In this document: positions 41,673 through 54,577 of the stretch, in pieces | Position numbering within the stretch: the stretch's first letter is position 1 | How the letters are laid out: each line of letters starts with the position of its first letter | Assembly: GCA_018402525.1 (NCBI GenBank) | Contig: JAGYIR010000010.1 | Coordinates: 1-64,000 of the forward strand | Direction: 5' to 3' | DNA: 64,000 nucleotides | Source of the DNA: Crocinitomicaceae bacterium | GTDB taxonomy: Bacteria > Bacteroidota > Bacteroidia > Flavobacteriales_D > Crocinitomicaceae | The notes under the pieces: generated by a model | What the model was told of the DNA's origin: nothing | Databases searched by the model: none | What the model saw: the letters and a program-made list of their open reading frames with translations, nothing else | Position numbers and translations under genes: made by a program

Positions 41673-42146
41673 TTCGTTTACTGTAAATAAGTAGGTCTTT
41701 GATCTTATACAGCAGTGCTTCGTCATCTGTAGTCCTCGTCCCATGATTTTAATCAGTGTAGTAATGCAAAATCATCACTACAGTGTAGATTCTGTCACTA
41801 GATTCCTGTGGCGCAAACCTTCCCTATCACAGGGACACTGGATAGGTCAGAACGCTCAAGAAAAAGATTCCTTTTCACGGCCAGGAATCCACGTCCTGCA
41901 TGGGGTGAGATACCCTTGTGCGCATCAGCAGTCACCACAGCTATAACTATACCAAATAATTTGATATATTTCAGATCCATCATGAGCAAAGGTGCGCAAT
42001 GTGCCACGATCGGCATCCAGACCCCGACTGAAGAGGAGACAAGAGAGAGTGATCAACTTCAAGTTTTTGTTTTAATTGGGGGATTGGATTGGTACATTGG
42101 GTGCCAACTCATTCTACTATTACCCTCCGATGGTTTACCGATCTTT
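41673..42146. other. Intergenic/5' leader of SQD1
   Basis: 474 bp. The SQD1 frame stays open upstream of the chosen ATG to about 41808 and contains an earlier in-frame ATG near 41982 (MSKGAQCATIG), so a longer N-terminus cannot be excluded. No other gene. Confidence 0.4.
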
Positions 42147-43730
<1,584 letters not shown>

Positions 43731-43851
43731 TTTGAAAGTTCTAAGTGTCCGTAAATACTCCTTGAGAAATAATATCCAGATTGTATTTGTATTGGATGTC
43801 AACGTAATTTTTCACAGTCAGAAGAAAACCAAACAATGGAAAAGGCACTTG

Positions 43852-44642
43852 CTATCCAAAACTCCCAAAGCCCATTATTCGAGCAACGTCACTGTCTTCG
43901 TCATCCCCGCCGTCCGGAAGTGATTGTGAGGATTCGGTTTCAGTTACATCTGCCGATTCTTTCAAGAGTTTGGGACCTTCCTCTAACAATGTTGGCTGTT
44001 CATCTTTTTGACCGAAGCGGTGCCCAAGCTTCCTGCATTTTGCATTCTCAAGACGCTTTCGTACCTCATCCGCCGTGGACCTTTTTACTTCCATGCTCAT
44101 ACCAAGTGCTCTATTATGGTATTTCCCGTTTAGATGGTCCAAATATGCCAAGCTGTCTTGAAATGAACAGTCGCATATGTCACAATGATATCCTCCTTGC
44201 TGAGAAGGTGAAGTCAACGATTGAACATTTGAGCGATTTAACCTTGATGTAAGGTCAACTTCACATTCTCGAGGCTTGAGCTTTCCCCTCTCGACAATAA
44301 GACCCAGGTGCAACGGGTCCCTCTCTGTAAACAGTGGAGCTATTGGGTGAGGTGGCACAAACTTGGGAAGAAAGCACGTCGGAGGGCAGGTGACATACCT
44401 AGTCTTTTGCGCTTTCTTGCATCTAATTGAGTTTCTTCAAGTTCTTTATCCTGCATTGTCAAGAATGGAAGGCGCATCACGCAATTATCGAGACTGAGCC
44501 CGGCAGTACAGTTCATATGCAAGGTCTATCGTGTTCTACTTACCCTAATCTCCCTATCTTTCGCTTTCTGATGGAATTCAGCCCTATCCCATGTCTTTCT
44601 ATGGGTATTATCAACCCCTGAGGCCCCTTTTTCGTTCGACAT
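43852..44642 (-). CDS. SNU23: U4/U6.U5 tri-snRNP zinc-finger protein SNU23/ZMAT2
   Basis: Spliceosomal protein that joins with the tri-snRNP and is active at B-complex activation. Three exons: 44642-44544, 44450-44399, 44324-43852 (introns 93 and 74 nt; phases 0, 1), 207 aa. Landmarks: KTWDRAEFHQKAKDRE at the start, LKPRECEVDLTSRL, the U1-type C2H2 finger GGYHCDICDCSFQDSLAYLD with HLNGKYHNR, GMSMEVKRSTADEVRKRL, and the C-terminal IMGFGSFG. Intron 1 has the only GTAAGT donor seen in the window. The gene is divergent from IWS1. Confidence 0.92.
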
Positions 44643-44924
44643 GGCCCCAGCTAGATCGGACTCTTTGCTTACCTTTTACCACTCGTGTATGGGCGGCATC
44701 TAGACGCATTCAGAGAAACGAGACTGATATCTGCTACATACAAAGTAATCCTATAGATATGCCATAAGGATTGCGACGGATTCTCTCATGTACATGGCAT
44801 GCTTCCGAAATATAGAAATTTGGAATTGCAAGCCAATTGGCTTTGCGACATGCAAAAGGAGTTGGTATGCCCCCTCCTAAGCACAAAGTGGTTTCTTATT
44901 TGTTATCACGTGTGTGACGGAAAT

Positions 44925-46121
44925 ATGGTAGATAATACAGCAGCGAGGAAGAGCAAACTCGAGGAGTTGATTGAGAAAAAGCGGCAAGAGCAGGACGAGG
45001 AACGCGAGCGTCAAAGGGCACAGCCGGAGGAAAATATTGCAGACATAGATTTTGGAGACGGATCAGACGATGATGACGTGGATCCAAGAACTGAGACAAC
45101 AGGTATGTTCCACCAGTTTGAGACTGCTAGACTCTTTCCAGGGTCAGAGTGATGACAACACTCAATCTGTGCAGATCTACCGGTATTAACTGAATATCAT
45201 GCAGCACAGCATGGCGATGAAGAAGAAGGAGAAGGTAATGAGGTGCCAAGTCAGAAGGATCTCGACTTCATAGATGACGAAGGTGTTTTACCAGAAGAGA
45301 GGATAGATTTCGGAGATGACGAGAATGCTGTCAATTTTGAGGAGGCAGAAGAGGCAAAAGATGAGATGGAAGAAAGATTAGATGGGCTATTCGGCAGAGA
45401 TACGCTGAGAAACTCAGCAGATGCAGAGATAAATACTCAGGCAGAGAATCTCATGGCACAGATGGAAGCTGCCCTGGAGGCTGACCTTGAGGCTTTTTCG
45501 AAATCAATGCCGGCATTAAACAAGCTTCGAATGTTGAAAAAAGCTGAAGAGATGTTTTCCATCAGTAGGATGCACGAGCCTTTAATGGCAGGGGGTGTCT
45601 TAGGCTTGTTAAAGGGTTGGCTTGAACCAATGCCTGATGGATCACTGCCCAACAGCAAAATACGGACTGGAGTTCTGTCAATGCTCGAGAAATTAAATAT
45701 AAATTGTGCAAATGAGGATCATAAAGAACAGCTTAAGAGAAGCGGGATTGGAAAGTTGGTGATGTTTTTGTCCAAATTACCTGATGAGACTGCAGGAAAT
45801 CGAAGATTAGCTCAAAGCCTCGTGGAATCCTGGAGTAGGCCCATCCTTGGGTATTCTAGACCTTCGGAGAGTGGATCGATCCAGAGTCGAGATGGACAAG
45901 CCATGCGTGCCCAGCACTCGCGAGCTAGTAGACACAACGACATCCAAGAGGCAGAGCTAAGCAAACATTCAGAGAGCAGACACGCAATTATTCCTACAGC
46001 CGCCGCATTAGATTACACCATCCGTCCAAAGAGCAAAGTCAGTATGCCATCTAAAAGTTCTCGCGCAGGTAAACACTCAGAGCCAAAACTACTGAAAAAA
46101 TTGCTGAAGAAGAGAAAGTGA
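44925..46121 (+). CDS. IWS1: Transcription elongation factor IWS1/SPN1
   Basis: Binds SPT6 and RNA polymerase II in elongation and mRNA processing; in plants also brassinosteroid-regulated transcription. Exons 44925-45102 and 45175-46121, phase 1, intron 72 nt, 374 aa. The N-terminal half is acidic and charged (KKRQEQDEERERQRAQPEE, DFGDGSDDDD, DFIDDEGVL). The TFIIS-N-like core follows: FSKSMPALNKLRMLKKAEEM, GGVLGLLKGWLEPMPDGSLP, IRTGVLSMLEKLNI and RRLAQSLVESWSRPILG, the family signature. The C-terminus is basic (LLKKLLKKRK). A shorter acidic region than in animal IWS1 is normal for plants and algae. Confidence 0.92.
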
Positions 46122-46189
46122 AGCCTTATCAGGAAGCATTTTGGATACATGAAGCACCAAATTCGGTGAACATTTAAGTGACATCATAG

Positions 46190-46807
46190 TTAATCGTCAA
46201 CCGTATCATAATCGACGTCGATGATCGCATCGCTGGGATCCACATCCACAGATTGTCCTGTAATAGACATCCCTGCTCCCAACAAAAGGTTCATCAGAAA
46301 AAGCACTGCAGCAAACAGCACACCCAGCTTCAAGAAAGAGGGTATTGCCAAAATACCGATCAATACCCCAGAGATCCCTATCGCACTGTTAATTGGCGAC
46401 ACCCCGTAAGCTGTTGATATCCTGTCCAAAGTCCCTGTGACAGCGGCTACCGCAAGAACTACAAGAATGAAACCAATGGATGGGAGGGCAGTTCCTATCA
46501 AGGTCCCTCCCAAGACAAAAAACGCCAGCAGGCCCACTATTGGAAATAGTATTCCGATAGAATCTGGAAATTTCAGATCATCTGTGTTCTCTGGTCCTGC
46601 AAAACACACTACTCTTCGCAGCTTGAGCCTCAGACTTCTACAAGCACCTCTGGGGACGCTGTCTGTCCGAGTATTTGCAACTATTGGATCATATCGTCCG
46701 TTGAAGATACGCCTCCCACCGAGAAATTGATATGTCCGACGCAAGGTCGCTCTCTCTGCTGGTGTCGTCGACTGTTGGGATACCTGTGAGGAGTGAGATT
46801 TTAGCAT
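46190..46807 (-). CDS. Predicted plastid membrane protein, unknown function
   Basis: 205 aa, single exon. The N-terminal 70 residues are Ser/Thr/Arg-rich with few acids (SQQSTTPAERATLRRTYQF ... RSLRLKLRRVVCFAG), consistent with a chloroplast transit peptide. Four hydrophobic segments follow (IGILFPIVGLLAFFVLGGTL, SIGFILVVLAVAAVTG, INSAIGISGVLIGILAIP, KLGVLFAAVLFLMNLLLGA) and an acidic tail (DVDPSDAIIDVDYDTVDD). I do not recognise the family. It converges on IWS1 with 68 bp between stops. Confidence 0.7.
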   Translation of the reverse strand: MLKSHSSQVSQQSTTPAERATLRRTYQFLGGRRIFNGRYDPIVANTRTDSVPRGACRSLRLKLRRVVCFAGPENTDDLKFPDSIGILFPIVGLLAFFVLGGTLIGTALPSIGFILVVLAVAAVTGTLDRISTAYGVSPINSAIGISGVLIGILAIPSFLKLGVLFAAVLFLMNLLLGAGMSITGQSVDVDPSDAIIDVDYDTVDD

Positions 46808-47259
46808 ATCTCTGTCCTACAAACTTGTAACATTCGTTATTGAAATCTCTATTTCGAATCCGTAGAGTTCTACCCGGCTCTATGCACCTTTGTCCAGATG
46901 GATCATCTGGACTCCAGATTCTGGACACGGACGTCTTGTCTGCTGTAACTGCAGTGCTGTGGTGACTGTATGTCAGCCTCTTCTCCTAGCTCTAACCATC
47001 GCAAGACATCTACACGCGTGTACATGAGATCTTGTCTCACGCGAGGTGTCGTTTCATGGATCATGAGCACAGGTCATCCATGCCCATCATGAGACTATTG
47101 TCTGCAAAGTCTCCATGGCATGGAGGCTGATGACGTGCCATTCCCAGTGCATATAATGCCCACCATCAGGACAACCTGTCATAGATTTTCAGACTTTGTG
47201 TATGAAAAAGCAGAAAATCTACCTGCAGAAGATCGATTGTCATAGCAGACAAATTACAC
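46808..47259. promoter_or_regulatory. Divergent intergenic region
   Basis: 452 bp between the plastid membrane protein and APS kinase starts. It is rich in CATG-centred words (ATCATGAG, CCATGGCATGGAGG) like those at 21.7, 23.2 and 8.1 kb. No gene is visible. Confidence 0.4.
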
Positions 47260-48156
47260 ATGTTGGCACTGCGGACTCTCGGCCGTTCTTTGCGAAGGGG
47301 GACCTCCCAGGCAGAACAAGCATTCTCGAATACTCTTATTCAACGATCGGGAGGAATGAACGAATCGCAGGAGAGATGCGTCACCTCAGACGTGTACGAC
47401 GTCGGGTCGGCGACGAACATCAAATTCCATGATGGGATGGTTCCCAGGGAGACCAAGGAGAAGTTGATGAATCAAAAAGGGGTGGTGATTTGGTTCACAG
47501 GTGCGTGTGACTGGTCGATTTAGTTGCCATGTGTGCTGTTGATGCATTTGTCAAGGGAAACAAAACGTTTGGAAGGCAAAACACCCAAAGAAGACGACTT
47601 AACGAGGATCTCATCTACCTGGATACCTGCAGGATTGAGTGGTAGTGGCAAATCTACAGTTGCGTGTACTTTGGAGCACGCGCTAGCAGCTAGGGGCAAG
47701 GTCACAGTACTGCTTGACGGGGATAATGTTCGCCATGGCCTGAACAGTAATTTGGGCTTCAAGGCTGAAGACAGAGAAGAGAACATTAGGAGGATTGGGG
47801 AAGTGAGCAAATTGTTCGCAGAGAGTGGAGTTATAACTTTGACCTCTTTCATTTCGCCTTACAGAGCCGACAGAGCAAAGGTCCGAGAGAGAATGGCAAA
47901 AGGTGACTTTTTGGAGGTATATATGAGAATACCGATTGAAATCTGCGAAGAAAGAGATCCCAAAGGATTGTATAAAGCTGCAAGGGCAGGAAAGATCAAG
48001 AATTTCACTGGAATTGATGACCCATATGAGGAGCCCGAGAATCCTGAAATCACATTGAATGCAAAGGACGAGGAAGGTAACATGGCATCTGCAGAAGACA
48101 TGGCGGCCGAGATAATCAAATATTTGGATTCAAATACATATCTTCGAGGTCCATGA
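47260..48156 (+). CDS. APK: Adenylyl-sulfate (APS) kinase
   Basis: Phosphorylates APS with ATP to make PAPS, the sulfate donor for sulfotransferases. Exons 47260-47500 and 47633-48156, phase 1, intron 132 nt, 254 aa. The intron interrupts the P-loop; splicing gives [14 protein letters not shown]. Other motifs: [58 protein letters not shown] and [14 protein letters not shown]. The N-terminus ([20 protein letters not shown]) is a basic amphipathic targeting sequence, plastid or mitochondrial. It lies 3.5 kb from SQD1. Confidence 0.95.
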
Positions 48157-48522
48157 GGATACGTGGGCAGTCTCCGAGACATTGCTCTTTGCAGTCATGT
48201 GTACCACTGGAACAGGGCACATGATGTACTCATCCATTTCCTGTGGAGGAAAGTTTCTATCGATCTTGCATAAATTGATAGAAAGGTTGTAATACATTTT
48301 GCCCATACGTGAAATCAATCAATGACAATATTTGCCTTGTGCTCTTTCCTAGGAATATTGAGAAAGGAAGTCATTGCTGACTTGGTGCCTTGCAATCCAA
48401 TTCCAGGGCCATCAAAAGAGACCTTGAATCCCAGAACCTGTCCACTTTGAGACCATGAAGACTGGTCTCGCATTTGATCACTAGTAACAAAAAAGAGCGA
48501 GGCAGTCTCAACAATAACACTT
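48157..48522. other. Convergent 3' region with an unexplained open frame
   Basis: 366 bp between the APS kinase and TerC stops. On the minus strand a 71-codon frame (48530 to 48315) starts with an ATG that overlaps the TerC stop (ATGATTGA). It reads like coding sequence (SGQVLGFKVSFDGPGIGLQG, LNIPRKEHKANIVID) but has no recognised family. It may be the TerC 3' UTR, an alternative last exon, or a separate small gene. Confidence 0.4.
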
Positions 48523-49741
48523 TCAATCATTTTTTGATTTCCACAGACTTGCAATCACCCCCGAGCCCAAGATTGAGATCACAATACCGAGTGACACTTC
48601 TGTTGGAATTGCGTGTCCAGTAAAATCCAATATGATCTTCAGGCCAATAAACCCAAGTACCGTAGCAACTGACTTTTCCAAATATACCATTTTTGTCAAT
48701 GCAGATGAGACAAAGCCAAACAGACCCCGCAAACTTAAGATGGCAAAAATATTAGAGGTGTATACCACAAATGGATCCACTGTGACTCCAAAAACTGCGG
48801 GAATCGAATCCACAGCAAAGATCACGTCGGAAAGTTCAATCACTAAAAGCACAAGAAGTAAAGGAGTCCCAACCCTTCTCCCATCAATTGACGTGAAAAA
48901 CTTGTCCCCGTCGTATTCGCTCGAAAACTGGAACAGAGACTTTGAAAACTTGACTATTTGGTTGTCTGAAAGATCTTCTTCTTCATCCCCTTCCGACCTA
49001 CAGAGTCAAATACGAATCTTTTTCGAAAATGGAACTATAGTTTACGTATTCTTTCGTAGGCACGTACATCAAGAGCAAATTGAAAGATGAATATAGCAAT
49101 ATTCCAGAAAACACCAGAAGGATTGGCTTCCATTTCTCGACAGCGTCTGCTCCAAGAATAATTAGAATCAATCTAAGAATTGCTGCAGTTCCTATTCCAT
49201 ACGATAAGACAGTCTTTTGGGACTCCAGGGGAGTTGCAAAATAGCGAAACACGAGAACAAAAACAAATAAGTTGTCGACAGATAAACTCTGCTCTAGAAG
49301 GTATCCAGCAAAATACTCTGCAACCAAAAGCTCATCAGGAGCACTATATACAACGTTCAATCTCACAATCACCTGCGCAACACACCTTCTGCTTTAGTTT
49401 GCCCTAAAACAGCCCAAACAATGCCCCCAAAAACAGTTGCTCCAATAACAGTCAGTGCCGCTGATTCTGCTCCTCGCTCCAGCTCGGGCTCCACAATATC
49501 TATATCTCTTATGTCACAATCCACTGCACTCCCCTTATCGTCTTCCTTAGCCCTGGGCACTTGGAATCCCTTTGGGCAACGAAATCCGGGTCTAGACCCA
49601 GCACAAGGAAAGCAAACACGCAGCCTCTTGACGAGATTTCTGGATTCAGTCAACTGTATACATAGAAGAAAGTAATTTATTCAAATGAAAATGCCACAGT
49701 TGCACACCGTGCAACCCGGACGACGGCGAAAGGGTGGACAT
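48523..49741 (-). CDS. TERC: TerC-family thylakoid membrane protein
   Basis: Integral membrane protein; the Arabidopsis homologue is essential for thylakoid formation and insertion of photosynthetic membrane proteins. Exons 49653-49386, 49317-49068 and 48997-48523 are well supported (introns 68 and 70 nt, phases 1 and 2) and restore TKAEEYFAGYLLEQSLSVDN and SFNLLLMSEGDEEEDLSDN. A first exon 49741-49706 (MSTLSPSSGLHG) is tentative because its 52-nt intron is short. The last blocks are IELSDVIFAVDSIPAVFGVT and LEKSVATVLGFIGLKIILDF. Seven or so membrane segments; the acidic Asp residues in SLSVDN and SDVIFAVDS are the family's metal-site residues. About 380 aa. Confidence 0.9.
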
Positions 49742-50721
49742 GAGCACAGAAGCACACACTTGAACTAGCTTCTCTCGGTGGAGAGAAGACGCCCATCTCA
49801 CTGACATATTCCTAATGAAGCTAAATTGATACTACAGCACTAACAGAATGGGGTAGGAGCACAACTTGACAGGCTCCAACGCCTCGGTGAGTCAAGAACA
49901 CTGTCAGAAAAATACCCTCTCTAGGCTCTTGTTATTATGCCGCCTTCCACGACATCCTCGCACAAAATTAGATGTTTTTTATTACCTGCGGATGACGCTG
50001 GAAATGTCATGCTTTGTCCAATCCATGACAGGAATGAGATGCCATCTGGCACTCATCACCCAATGTAGAGAGTGATTCTCGAACTCGTTCATTCGATATC
50101 TATGACTTGACAACCGAAGAGACAGCCATGCTAGTCCACGAATACAATCACCAGTGTCAAGTAAAAAGAATGATCGGGCTTCATGAGGGGAACTGGTCAT
50201 CTCAATAGACGTGCATGCTACTACAGGTAGGTGGTCTATGCGTGGTTGCATCATTTGATCTCTGCAGCTGCGCATCTACCTCACTGAACGACTGCAGAGT
50301 CCTTTTCAAACTATGCTGGAGAGGTGAATGCTGTTGGAAACCACATCGTGACCATAGGCGCATCTGAGGTGGCCAAATATCAAAATTGGTTGAGATCTAG
50401 ATCACATCCGCGGATGGCATGCATGCAAAGTCGAATGGTGACGGTAACAACGGCATCAAAATTGCTACATTGCTCCGTACAACCTCGGATATATACATAA
50501 CAAAGAAAAATATACGTATATCAGGAAAAATCGAGGCAAAATATTGACACTATTTGCAATTCTCGTTTGACATTCGTCACTTCACGAGTAGCGGAGGCTG
50601 GACCAAGTCCCAGCATTCCAGGTATACTGGGTCAAGAATCAACTATTAAAAACAATATTTGAACGATTCTATTGGTCATCTACGACTATTCGATAGGTGA
50701 GAGGAGATATCCGTGCGAATT
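49742..50721. other. Intergenic, no gene seen
   Basis: 980 bp between divergent TerC and eIF4G genes. Only short ORFs without coding character. No tRNA, repeat or known motif was seen. It is the second largest gene-free stretch in the window. Confidence 0.45.
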
Positions 50722-53700
50722 ATGGAGTCAAGGTACGCTTCGGTCGTTTCGTATGTATGGTTCTAGACTTTTAATTTGATGATTTCTTTGATGTAATATC
50801 TCCTATTGAATGTTACAGGGACAATATGTCTCATTCGAGGTCGACAGGTGTGTTGAACTGGATACCGGCTGATACGGCGATTGACGGCATGGGGACGTGT
50901 TCGTTGAATGATTCAGGGACAAAGGCAACCTGTCTCTTGAACTTTAAATCGACAAATTGTTTGAATGATCATAATCTGTGTGCTATGTTGACGCAGAGTC
51001 GGGGAAAACTGGTGGGCCATTGTCGTGGGCCATGAGGCTTGCAAAGGGGAATGGAAATACGTCTTCCAAATTTGACAAGCATGGAGACAGCAAACAAGGT
51101 GCTTCTGATGTGCATCGGTCCTCTGACGTATCGCAAGGTACGCTGTGAACTTGTCTTTAGCTCCTGGGCCTGTAGTTCAATTGTGTTCCTAGATTTTGAC
51201 AATTGTTGTTTTCCCATCACATTCATGCAGGTTCGAATGCGTCCAGTGCAATCAAATTTGGAACAATTGATCCAAAGCAGCTGGAATCTTCAGGAACAGA
51301 AAGGAAAACACACGGCGCTGGAGATCAGAGGGCTAGGGCCTCCAAAAGTTCTGAAAAAGTTGTCAATGGGCCACAGGATGCAAAGTATTCTGATCGTTCG
51401 AGCTCGGGCCGGATGTCTTCAAATACTCAGCCGCCTTCGTTATCCCAAGGTCCATACCCTCCAGCTCAGCAATTCTCTGTACCTTATGTGCAGCAGCCAT
51501 ATCAGGTTCAAGGAGGAGCATTTCAGCCATTTCTGCAAAATCCTGGTCAGGTGTTTTATCCATCAAATTTCAGACAACCAGTATCTACAGGGTACTATGG
51601 TGCTTCCATAGTACCCCCTGTGGGGGCTCAGGAGGGCATGCAGAATGCCCAGCCTCAGGAAGCATCATATCATCCCCCTGGATCATCCAAAGTGGCACCT
51701 CCTGTTCGACAAAAAAAGGTATGATTCTTTCGTAATTCTACTATTTTCTCAGCGCTTACATTTATTTCATCTTTTTTAAATCAGATTTTGAGGATTGAAG
51801 ATCCCAACACCCATGAAGCTCTTGATCTCAAGGAAATAACAAGCAAGACGAGGACCAAGGAAGCAAGTTTGAATGACGCCCAGCCAGATATTCAAATTAA
51901 CGAACAACAAAGGGAGTCAGTGGATTCGAAGGAAAAAAGTAAAGATCTTTCCACTATTGATCGATCAGAAAAGGCGAAGGAAGCCATCTTGGAGCAGGAG
52001 GTCAATTCCTGTGCTGATGCAAACCCTGTTCACGAGGTACGTTGATAAGCAGTAATTAAGCCGGCGTGAAGAATTTTTCATATCTTTTACGTGACTAGTA
52101 GCTGCTAATATGAAACAGATATAGTCTGGTGACTGCTGGACTTTTCCTGGTTGTCATCCTCAATATCTATCTAACAACAACTTTTTTGATCGCAGGAAAA
52201 GCCCCCAGAGGTCATAAAGGAGACAAATGGGCGAATTAGATATACCAAAGAGTTTTTGCTGTCGCTGAAGTCGAAATGCCAGGCGTTGCCTCCATACGTG
52301 GAACCAGCTACCCTCTCAGCACTGTTTGCGAAGCAGTCCAACGGTTCGTGTTTTCTTGTGTCTTCCTGTTTCTGTATGACAAATGAAAGATGAATTTTGT
52401 AATTTACTTGCAGATCGTGGAGAGTGGAAATCAAATAATGGAAAGGGTCCACCCCCTCCTCCTCGAGGAAGGGGTCCTTCACGACACAAGAGCTCTGGGG
52501 CTGATGCGGATACTTGGGAGAGAGGGAAGCCATTGCCTCCTCACTCAGGATATGGTCGTGGTCCTCCTCCAGGAATGAGAGTGCCAGGACCTCTTCCAGC
52601 ATTGCACAAATCTGATGCAGCATACAAAGTGGGTCGGACAAAAGGAGTGGATCCAGAAGAAGAAGCTGCGCAGAAGGCTCTGAAATCTATGCTAAATAAA
52701 ATCACTCCAGAAAACTTCAGTAAGATCACCGACCAAATAGTTGAAAAGATAAATGAGCGAAAGAAGGCCAAGACCCTCATGGGATTCATTGACCAGATTT
52801 TTGACAAGGCACTGAGAGAGACTACATTTGCAGAACTTTATGCAGACCTAGTATCAAAGTATGTCCATTGGTTGGATAACAGTGTCTAAAAGATATTTTA
52901 ACCTTCTTTTTTTCCTTATCCCTGCAGATTGAATCCTGCCCTGCCTGACCTGACAGATGAGGAAGGAAATCCAGTCAACTTTAGACGAGCACTATTGAAC
53001 AAGTGTCAAGAGGAATTCGATTATGGTGTCAATGCTATGAAAGCTGTCGCTGAACGCGAGCGTCGTGAAGAAGAAGGCATGGGGGAGAATGTTTCAGAGG
53101 AAATTCAGGAAAACCAAATGACAGATGAAGACCGTTCAGGGATTGAAGGGAAGGCCGAGAAACTGCAACTGGAAAAGGCTGCCGCTGATGCAGAGGTGAA
53201 AGCAAGAAAGCGCATGTTAGGCAACATCATATTCGTGGGACAATTATATAGATTTGGGGTCTTAATCGAGGCAGTGATGCATAGTTGTATCAAGCAGTTG
53301 TTGGAGGAGGTACGAAATTGCTTCTGTTTCATCATGTGTCATTATCTTCCGTCATATCTTCTCTCGAGAATTGAAATATCAATGTCAACTGTCTGCAGAC
53401 CGAGCATCCTAGACCAGAGGACATCGAATGCTTGTGCAAGTTGCTGGCGACCGTTGGGCGACCAATGGATGCATCGAAGAGAGAGATTAAGCGCCCTGAC
53501 GGCACGACGATCAAGACGTCTGATATGATGGACGTATATTTCCGTCGGATCGAATCCCTGATGAAGAGCAATGTACTGGATGCCAGACATAGGTTCATGC
53601 TAAAGGATCTCAACGATTTACGAAAACAAAATTGGATCGAGCGTCGAAAATCGGAGGGTCCAAAGAAGATTGGCGATATTCATCGCGATGCAGCTATGGA

Positions 53701-54577
53701 AAGGACTAAATCACAACAATTCGATCGTCAGTCCAAGGGTCGTGAACGCGGTTTTCAGCGCCCAGGTTTCGACAATCGTATCGATGCCCCAATAAGAATC
53801 ATGAGTTCGACAAAGGTTTCCAATGATACCGACTCGCTTCGACCTGGTGGCCGGCCAGGTCCCTCCAAGGGTCAGGCCAAGCCCATCGTCATGAGTGATG
53901 ACACTGTCCAAAGGAAAGTCAAGGGACTTTTGCAGGAGCTCTTCCATAACGAAGACGTTAAAGAGTCTGTCGTCAACTTAGGAGAATTAAAAGCAGCGGG
54001 CGCAAAGATGGACCACGTTGTTGATACCCTGTTAACCTCTTCTTTGGAGAGTAAAGGAACTTCTTGGGACCTCTTAAAAAGCTTCTTAAAGCAGTCGAGG
54101 TACGTATAATCGTTAATGATAGAAAAACTTGGGGCATTTCATAACAGTATTTGCTGTATTTGTAGTGATAACAAAATGATCTTGCCTGACGAATTGCAAA
54201 GAGGGTCAAGATCGCTCTTGAACAAATTGGAAGACATTCGTGTCGATGTTCCCAGAGCATCTCAGCAGATGGGGGATGTTTTCAGTTTTCTCGTTCACGA
54301 GGGTTGTTTGGAAATCAAACGGCTCATGATTGATATAAAAGAAGCAGATATCGAGGAACCTGTCGAAGGCGAAGACACAGAGTTGATAGAGAGTGGAACC
54401 GCAAAGGATCTTGTAGGATATATCTGTAAGGGCCTCAGAGATTTGCAAGAAGAAGGTGAACTTTTGTTGCAGGTGAAATCAATTGATCTAGAATCGTATT
54501 TCCCTGGATATGAGCGAGATGATCCCAGCCAAATTTCTTCTTTCAAAAAGAAGTTTGATATTGAGGAACTCTTTTAA
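50722..54577 (+). CDS. eIF4G: Translation initiation factor eIF4G / eIFiso4G
   Basis: Scaffold that joins eIF4E, eIF4A and eIF3 to bring mRNA to the 40S subunit. Ten exons, each junction consistent in phase: 50722-50732, 50819-50847, 50997-51137, 51231-51718, 51785-52036, 52196-52343, 52414-52858, 52928-53309, 53399-54099, 54166-54577; 1002 aa. The N-terminus is disordered (SAIKFGTIDP, Pro/Gln-rich). The eIF4E-binding motif YxxxxL-phi is YTKEFLL in exon 6. MIF4G spans exons 7-9 (LNKITPENFSKITDQIVEKI, RALLNKCQEEFD, VGRPMDASKREIKR). The MA3 domain spans exons 9-10 (KVKGLLQELFHNEDVKESV, DTLLTSSLESKGTSWDLL). Exons 1 and 2 are tiny (11 and 29 nt). The most intron-rich gene here. I could not decide between eIF4G and eIFiso4G. 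Confidence 0.93.

Noticed and set aside
49345-49373. 29-nt intron in TerC (GTGATT...TATAG)
   Set aside because: Phase-compatible but far shorter than all other introns. The 68-nt alternative (49385-49318) gives the conserved TKAEEYFAGYLLEQ.
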